Shown here piece by piece: positions 32,722 through 32,963 of a DNA stretch of 32,963 bases. The position numbers and the translations under genes are program-made. The DNA comes from Nostoc sp. WHI. GTDB taxonomy: Bacteria > Cyanobacteriota > Cyanobacteriia > Cyanobacteriales > Nostocaceae. Within the stretch, counting starts at the first letter, position 1. Every line of letters begins with the position of its first letter. The notes beneath the pieces were generated by a model. That model saw nothing but the letters and a program-made list of their open reading frames with translations. It did no database searches and had not been told where the DNA came from. The stretch is taken from NCBI RefSeq assembly GCF_015714725.1, contig NZ_WBKM01000053.1, forward strand, positions 1 through 32,963. The letters run 5' to 3'.

Positions 32722-32963
32722 AGGTACTTCAATACGATATTTGGGTACTTCAATACGATGTTTGGGTACTTCAATACGATGTTTGGGTACTTCAATACGA
32801 TGTTTGGGTACTTCAATACGATGTTTGGGTACTTCAACACGATGTTTGGGTACTTCAACACGATGTTTGGGTACTTCAACACGATGTTTGGGTACTTCAA
32901 CACGATGTTTGGGTACTTCAACACGATGTTTGGGTACTTCAACACGATATTTGGGTACTTCAA
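32722..32963. repeat. 21-bp tandem array, at least 11.5 units, running off the window
   Basis: Units of 21 bp contain GGGTACTTCAA(T/C)ACGAT and end in GTTT or ATTT. Units 1-5 have T at the variable site and units 6-12 have C; units 1 and 11 carry ATATTT. The minus strand is open with the heptapeptide KYPNIVL repeated, but no gene context supports translation inside the window. The period equals that of the unrelated array at 13307. Confidence 0.9.

Noticed and set aside
32685..32963. Minus-strand frame with KYPNIVL repeats
   Set aside because: Open only because of the 21-bp period. A start upstream lies outside the window, so it could not be judged; no supporting context.

Overview
The window is chromosomal DNA of a cyanobacterium, most likely a filamentous heterocyst-forming type (Nostocales). 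It carries a photosystem I subunit gene (psaK), the alkane pathway pair ado and aar, and several families known mainly from cyanobacteria (DUF2839- and DUF1815-like). GCGATCGC (HIP1-type) octamers are scattered throughout. Intergenic spaces are filled with heptanucleotide tandem repeats (STRRs) and small inverted-repeat elements typical of Nostoc relatives. No rRNA, tRNA, CRISPR array or intact transposase gene was seen.

Layout. 1-4.2 kb: a chorismate-utilising enzyme (PabB/TrpE type), an EcfT membrane component and the ribosome-assembly GTPase Der, all on the minus strand. 4.3-7.8 kb: an M50 CBS-domain protease, psaK (minus) divergent from trpF (plus), and folE convergent with trpF. 8.0-12.1 kb: a minus-strand run ado, aar, accA, SDR, linking fatty-acid supply to alkane synthesis. 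12.2-13.1 kb: an orphan MalG-type sugar ABC permease. 13.1-14.5 kb: a repeat-rich zone with a small exported Spy/CpxP-like protein. 14.5-17.6 kb: an M48 membrane protease divergent from a DinG-like protein whose ATPase motifs look destroyed, then a DUF2839 protein. 17.6-19.2 kb: a largely gene-free stretch with nested miniature elements. 19.2-25.3 kb: a DUF1815-like protein, a TPR-CHAT protease, a hot-dog thioesterase, a small membrane protein, a protein with an antitoxin-like tail, and dxr. 25.6-30.8 kb: three integral-membrane proteins, namely a PIG-V-like mannosyltransferase, a doubled EamA (DMT) transporter and a GT39 glycosyltransferase. 30.8 kb to the end: a Uma2 nuclease, an RTX calcium-binding protein, an RTX remnant and a 21-bp tandem array running off the end.

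The most interesting material is the repeat biology. At least four miniature inverted-repeat elements have good terminal repeats. Three show 8-10 bp target duplications and another shows one of 11 bp. One family sits twice inside short palindromes of the form GGCA-N(1-3)-TGCC. Heptamer STRRs supply the stop codons of four genes and form a large stem between convergent trpF and folE. Two unrelated minisatellites share a 21-bp period, which keeps the reading frame open, unlike the heptamers. Protein-level oddities are the inactive-looking DinG-like protein, a four-EamA fusion flanked by two GT-C enzymes, and a PabB-type enzyme with the TrpE-like alanine in its PI(K/A)GT motif.
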